Shown here one piece after another: positions 60,761 to 64,000 of a stretch of 64,000 nt of DNA. A model generated the notes under the pieces. The model did no database searches, was not told the DNA's origin, and saw only the letters and a program-made list of their open reading frames with translations. The stretch is from Petrosia ficiformis. Lineage: Eukaryota > Porifera > Demospongiae > Haplosclerida > Petrosiidae. A program made the translations under genes and the position numbers. The DNA lies in contig OX345636.1 of assembly GCA_947044365.1 (NCBI GenBank), forward strand, positions 54,787,746-54,851,745, read 5' to 3'. Numbering within the stretch: the stretch's first letter is position 1; every line of letters starts with the position of its first letter.

Positions 60761-61255
60761 TTAGGTATACGACATACCAACCACATCAACACGTACAACT
60801 TTGAAGCGGGAATATTGATCAGCAGTAGTTTTGGCAGCTTCCACCGGGTTTTTACTACCACGATTTATACGACTCCAGAACTTGTTATTGTCAGCCAGAA
60901 GTGTTATTACTCCAGATGAATACTTACTTACTTTGAAGTGGCAATACTTATCAATAGTAGTCTTAGCTGCTTCAATTGCATCTATGCCGTTCCTGGTTAT
61001 GCGACTCAGGTACTTCCCATTGTCAGCTTTGAATGCATATTCCCAATCACTGATTTTGATTACTTCGAACACACAATATTGATCAATGCTTGATTTTACA
61101 ACCTCAATGGCTTGTACACCATTGCGAGTGTAACGACTTAGGTACAGGCCTGTGTCTCCTTGGAGCACAATATTCTGTACATCCAAAGCACCACTAGAAC
61201 TGGCGTAAGTGGTAGAGACAGTAGTTGCCAATAGAAGAATCACTGCAGCAAACAT
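60761..61255 (-). CDS. Small secreted three-repeat protein (beta-trefoil, fascin/agglutinin-like)
   Basis: A single-exon 164-residue ORF, intact. Residues 1-19 (MFAAVILLLATTVSTTYAS) are a signal peptide. Three repeats of about 40 residues follow: LYLSRYTRNGVQAIEVVKSS ... YCVFEV; KYLSRITRNGIDAIEAAKTT ... YCHFKV; and KFWSRINRGSKNPVEAAKTT ... YSRFKV. Each starts after a hydrophobic strand and a (Q)GD/ADN turn. Three such units with a G.YLSR core suggest a beta-trefoil, as in fascin or agglutinin-type lectins; I infer sugar or surface binding but no ligand residues can be named. The first two repeats have a Cys that is Ser in the third. A TATA box lies 40 bp upstream of the ATG. Stop follows VGMSYT. 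Confidence 0.75.
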   Translation of the reverse strand: MFAAVILLLATTVSTTYASSSGALDVQNIVLQGDTGLYLSRYTRNGVQAIEVVKSSIDQYCVFEVIKISDWEYAFKADNGKYLSRITRNGIDAIEAAKTTIDKYCHFKVSKYSSGVITLLADNNKFWSRINRGSKNPVEAAKTTADQYSRFKVVRVDVVGMSYT

Positions 61256-61294
61256 GGTGACCAGCTGTGATGGAACTGCATTGGAGAGATGCTT

Positions 61295-61302
61295 ATTTTA
61301 TA
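61295..61302 (-). promoter_or_regulatory. TATA box of the secreted protein gene
   Basis: On the minus strand TATAAAAT sits 40 bp before the ATG at 61255, a normal spacing for a short 5' UTR. Confidence 0.55.
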
Positions 61303-61334
61303 GTATTATATACACGTGTAGGTAGACAACTAGA

Positions 61335-61570
61335 CAAACTTAAAGTACTCATGTACTATTGATTAGGAACATAATAATTGTTTTACTTACCGTTATAAAC
61401 ATGTTTATTATGTTTCTAATTGAAAGTACACATGTACTATTCATTAGAAACATAATAATTATTTTACAGTCCATTATAAACATGTTTATTAATTGAAAGT
61501 ACACATGTAATATCCGCTAAGAACATAAAATGGTTTTTGTTTCCGTTATAAACATGTTTATTATTGAAAG
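61335..61570. repeat. Three imperfect tandem repeats of about 80-90 bp
   Basis: Each unit runs GAAAGTAC(A/T)CATGTA ... AACATAATAATT ... CCGTTATAAACATGTTTATT. Upstream of the secreted protein gene. Confidence 0.8.
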
Positions 61571-61572
61571 TA

Positions 61573-61865
61573 CTCATGTTACAATAAGTTTGTTTTGGTT
61601 ACTGCAGATAAAGCAATTAACAATGTTATAATAGTATGTAACAAGTATTATGGAGATGGTTCTTGATGCACTTAATGCCATACAGACCTGTTTTAAAGAT
61701 AGTGCTAATATTGCACATATAATTTTCAAACATGTGAAGTACATGAATAAGAATGGCATCAAAGTAGAAACTAACATGCCATCCTTTTACTGGCTACCTA
61801 AAGTACACAAAAATCCTTACCGAAAACGATTTATTGCTCATTCACATAAATATACCACTTAGGCA
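61573..61865 (+). pseudogene. Reverse transcriptase fragment
   Basis: Two frames: KFVLVTADKAINNVIIVCNK, then after a frame change FYWLPKVHKNPYRKRFIAH and TTxALSKLFSPH. The strings ADKA.NNVI.VC and YWLPK.HKNPY..RFI are those of a common animal retroelement RT N-terminal region (Penelope-like or related; exact clade uncertain). No catalytic motif is present in the fragment. Confidence 0.7.
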
Positions 61866-62070
61866 TTATCTAAACTTTTCTCACCACATGTTTTATTACT
61901 ATAATAAAACCTGTATTAACTGTTTTTGGATAATTAATAATTCACAATAGGTCTTTGACAAGCTGCACAAAATTAATCACTTTTCTAAAGCAAAACATTT
62001 TCATACTTTCATGTTTGTACACTTAATGCTAGCATTTCACACGTCTCTTTAAAATTACGACTTACGACTT

Positions 62071-62442
62071 TCATCCAGGAAGCATATGTGACCGTCTACG
62101 CGTTATTATTTTATCTTCAACACTCCTTTCAACACCACTAGTTGTAATCTTTATCTTTTGTTCATCAACAACTTTCTGTAGATTAGCAATTTTCTTTACT
62201 AAAGTTTTATTCTCTTTCAAAGCTTTTTCGTGAAGGTTAATGAGTTTATTGGCTGCACTCTTTGAAAACACACTTTCATCTTTTGATTTCTTCTTTGGAA
62301 TACCACTAGGAATATCTTCTAAAAGCCTTTTAGTAGCTTTAGCTAAAGCTTTAGTAGTCAACCCTTTTTTAGTAGCCATTTTGATAATCCAACCAAAAAA
62401 ATTAAATCTCTTAATCACTTTGTTAATCATTTTGTTAATCAT
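62071..62442 (-). CDS. Small basic coiled-coil ORF, unrecognised
   Basis: 123 codons, or 102 from MATKKGLTTKALAKATKRLL (ATG at 62379). The first 21 codons lie in a GATTAACAAA repeat, so the inner ATG is the better start. Lys-rich N-terminus (IPKKKSKDE), then a heptad-like helix (KLINLHEKALKENKTLVKKI, then ANLQKVVDEQKIKI), ending RRRSHMLPG. It resembles DNA-binding tail proteins of mobile elements in composition only. It may be a partial transposon ORF. Confidence 0.4.
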   Translation of the reverse strand: MINKMINKVIKRFNFFGWIIKMATKKGLTTKALAKATKRLLEDIPSGIPKKKSKDESVFSKSAANKLINLHEKALKENKTLVKKIANLQKVVDEQKIKITTSGVERSVEDKIITRRRSHMLPG

Positions 62443-62900
62443 TACTTTATATATATATATTACATTATATATATATATATTACATTATATATATATATAT
62501 ATATTACATTATATATATATATTACTTTATACATATATATTACTTTATTTTAAATAGTAATAATTTATATAATAGTAATATATATATATATAGTAATATA
62601 TATATATATAGTAATATATATATATATATAGTAATATATTACTATATAGTAATATATATACATATATATATAGTAATATATTAAGGATTGTGATTAAGAT
62701 TATGATTAAGCTTTTTTTTTTTTTATCTAACACGTGGACAAAATAAAATAAATTACTTAATCACAATTCTTAATCACATTCTTAATCACTTGTTAATCAC
62801 TGATCAATCAAAAAAAAATTTATTCAATAATCACTATTCTTAATCACATTCTTAATCACTGTTGTTAATTAATACTATTATTATTATTTATTATGTATTA
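62443..62900. repeat. (TA)n with TTAC interruptions, then CTTAATCAC repeats
   Basis: TATATAT runs broken by TACATTA/AGTAATA on either side of a centre near 62560, so the tract is roughly mirror-inverted. Then GTGATTAAG and CTTAATCAC units occur in both directions (62690-62870), like those preceding the small ORF at 62390-62440. Confidence 0.75.
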
Positions 62901-62970
62901 TTTATTATTTTGTAAGTAAACATGTACATGTATGCTAAAAACTTGTATAAACACAGGACCTTAATCAATC

Positions 62971-63033
62971 TATTAGCACTCTATTAATCAGGTATGACCT
63001 CCGGAGGTCATACTTGATTAATAGAGTGCTAAT
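62971..63033. repeat. Near-perfect palindrome of about 62 bp
   Basis: TTAGCACTCTATTAATCA, then GTATGACCTCC meeting its inverse GGAGGTCATAC, then TGATTAATAGAGTGCTAA. One mismatch. It ends exactly where the duplicated block begins. Confidence 0.85.
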
Positions 63034-64000
63034 AAAACATTTAGGCCCAATAATTATACCCCCAGGTGGGTGTGGCTTCCAAAAAATACAGAATTGAACC
63101 AGATTGTATGCACCAAGAAGCTTGCAAGACTAGAAACTGATTGGAGTAGCATCCGCCCACGGAAAAGACTACAACCTTAAGGTTGGTGGAGGGGCGGTGG
63201 GTGGGAAACAATGGCGGGGTAACTGTAGTTGCTCTCTGAGAAAGATCGGAGTTTGATAGTGCCTAGAAAGGTAGATTTTATGGTTTCAGTGAAAAGCTAC
63301 AGAATTCAGCTTTCTTCAGCCTTTTGTAACTATAAAAGTAAAATGAATTTTCAGAAAATGGCTTTATTTGTTTTCTCAAAATGCATTGTACTTGGTGCAC
63401 GCCATGATTGGTGGGCGTGGCTTTCTTGATTTTGTACTTATTACGATTGCAAAAATGGACATTTTTCCAACACTCTCTGTCTTCCAGACAAATATAAAGA
63501 TCATCAGAAGATATGAAGGTTGCTATTACACCAGGTTAGAGTCATATTATATAATATTCTATTTTGAAACTGATTGGAGTCGCATCCGCCCACTCCCTAG
63601 TACCACCTTAACTCTATCATGGTCACTACATGTAATTATTGAATGCACTGTAGTACAGAACTGTCACAAATGTGATTGGAAAAAAGCATGTTCAATTTTT
63701 ATTCACAGATACTTAATATTTTGAAATTTGGAGGATAGATATTATAGCTTGAATCACATGCATAAAATACTATATGGGGAGCAAAAAAGTGATCATCAAT
63801 GGCAAAAAGCTTAGAGGCAGCTCAATATTGTAGCACCCACTAACTCAATTGTACTTGTTTTCAAACAGTGATTTAACAGCGATAGTCTTCAAAGAATAGG
63901 AGTTGTCTCCATGTACTCATTTGTTGTTAACATCTTCTGAAGTGATGAAACTACAACAGTGAGTTATATAAATTTAAAACACTAACGTTTTAGAAAACAA
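63034..64000 (+). repeat. 1-kb duplicated block, copy 2 (runs off the window)
   Basis: Matches 54031-55026 with a few substitutions and a deletion of most of one arm of the 44-bp palindrome near 63183. The open frames repeat those of copy 1 and are not taken as genes. Confidence 0.9.

Overview
The window is eukaryotic: AT-rich, with many short GT-AG introns and split genes, and crowded with DNA transposons, MITE-like elements, fold-back repeats and satellites. The gene content (a class V myosin tail, an Ig-trypsin secreted protease, granulin repeats, NLR-type leucine-rich repeat remnants, an ALO-type FAD oxidase) and the repeat style suggest a basal metazoan, most likely a demosponge such as Amphimedon. 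The species is an inference; no marker gene here proves it.

Layout. 0-10.3 kb (+): 3' half of a myosin V heavy chain (IQ motifs, coiled coil, globular tail). Its introns hold two MITE-like elements that each carry a HIRAN-like exon, and other repeats. 10.4-13.5 kb: fold-back repeats, a 75-bp satellite and a tRNA-derived SINE-like sequence. 13.6-17.0 kb (-): an eight-exon FAD-linked oxidase. 17.3-20.0 kb (+): a piggyBac transposase split by an 845-bp inverted-repeat element with a 9-bp target duplication; that element carries spliced gene fragments. 20-25 kb: mostly non-coding, with a few doubtful exons. 25.2-26.2 kb (+): an unrecognised four-exon gene. 26.25-28.26 kb: a Kolobok-like, THAP-bearing transposon with long TIRs and TTAA target sites. 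29.1-29.8 kb (+): granulin repeats with a frameshift. 32.1-46.9 kb (-): a ten-exon gene for signal peptide, three Ig domains and a trypsin domain; its introns hold MITEs, a Crypton-like remnant, a GGAT-type minisatellite and a 27-bp satellite that reaches a splice donor.

48-64 kb is largely a transposon graveyard: LRR (NLR-like) remnants, a Tc1/mariner-like relic, a Ulp1-PHD relic, a fold-back element with a perfect 44-bp palindrome, a tandem array of AT-hook exons joined in phase to a pogo/Tigger-like transposase relic, two inverted copies of a 650-bp element (one with an 850-bp insertion, one showing the empty site), a reverse transcriptase fragment and a 1-kb duplicated block. Two small ORFs in this part may be real genes: an intact secreted three-repeat (beta-trefoil-like) protein at 60.8-61.3 kb and a basic coiled-coil ORF at 62.1-62.4 kb.

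The host genes do not form a pathway. The coherent theme is transposons picking up, duplicating and reshuffling exons: HIRAN-like, SNARE-like/beta-rich, AT-hook and THAP. Splice junctions were read by eye and checked for reading-frame phase where stated.
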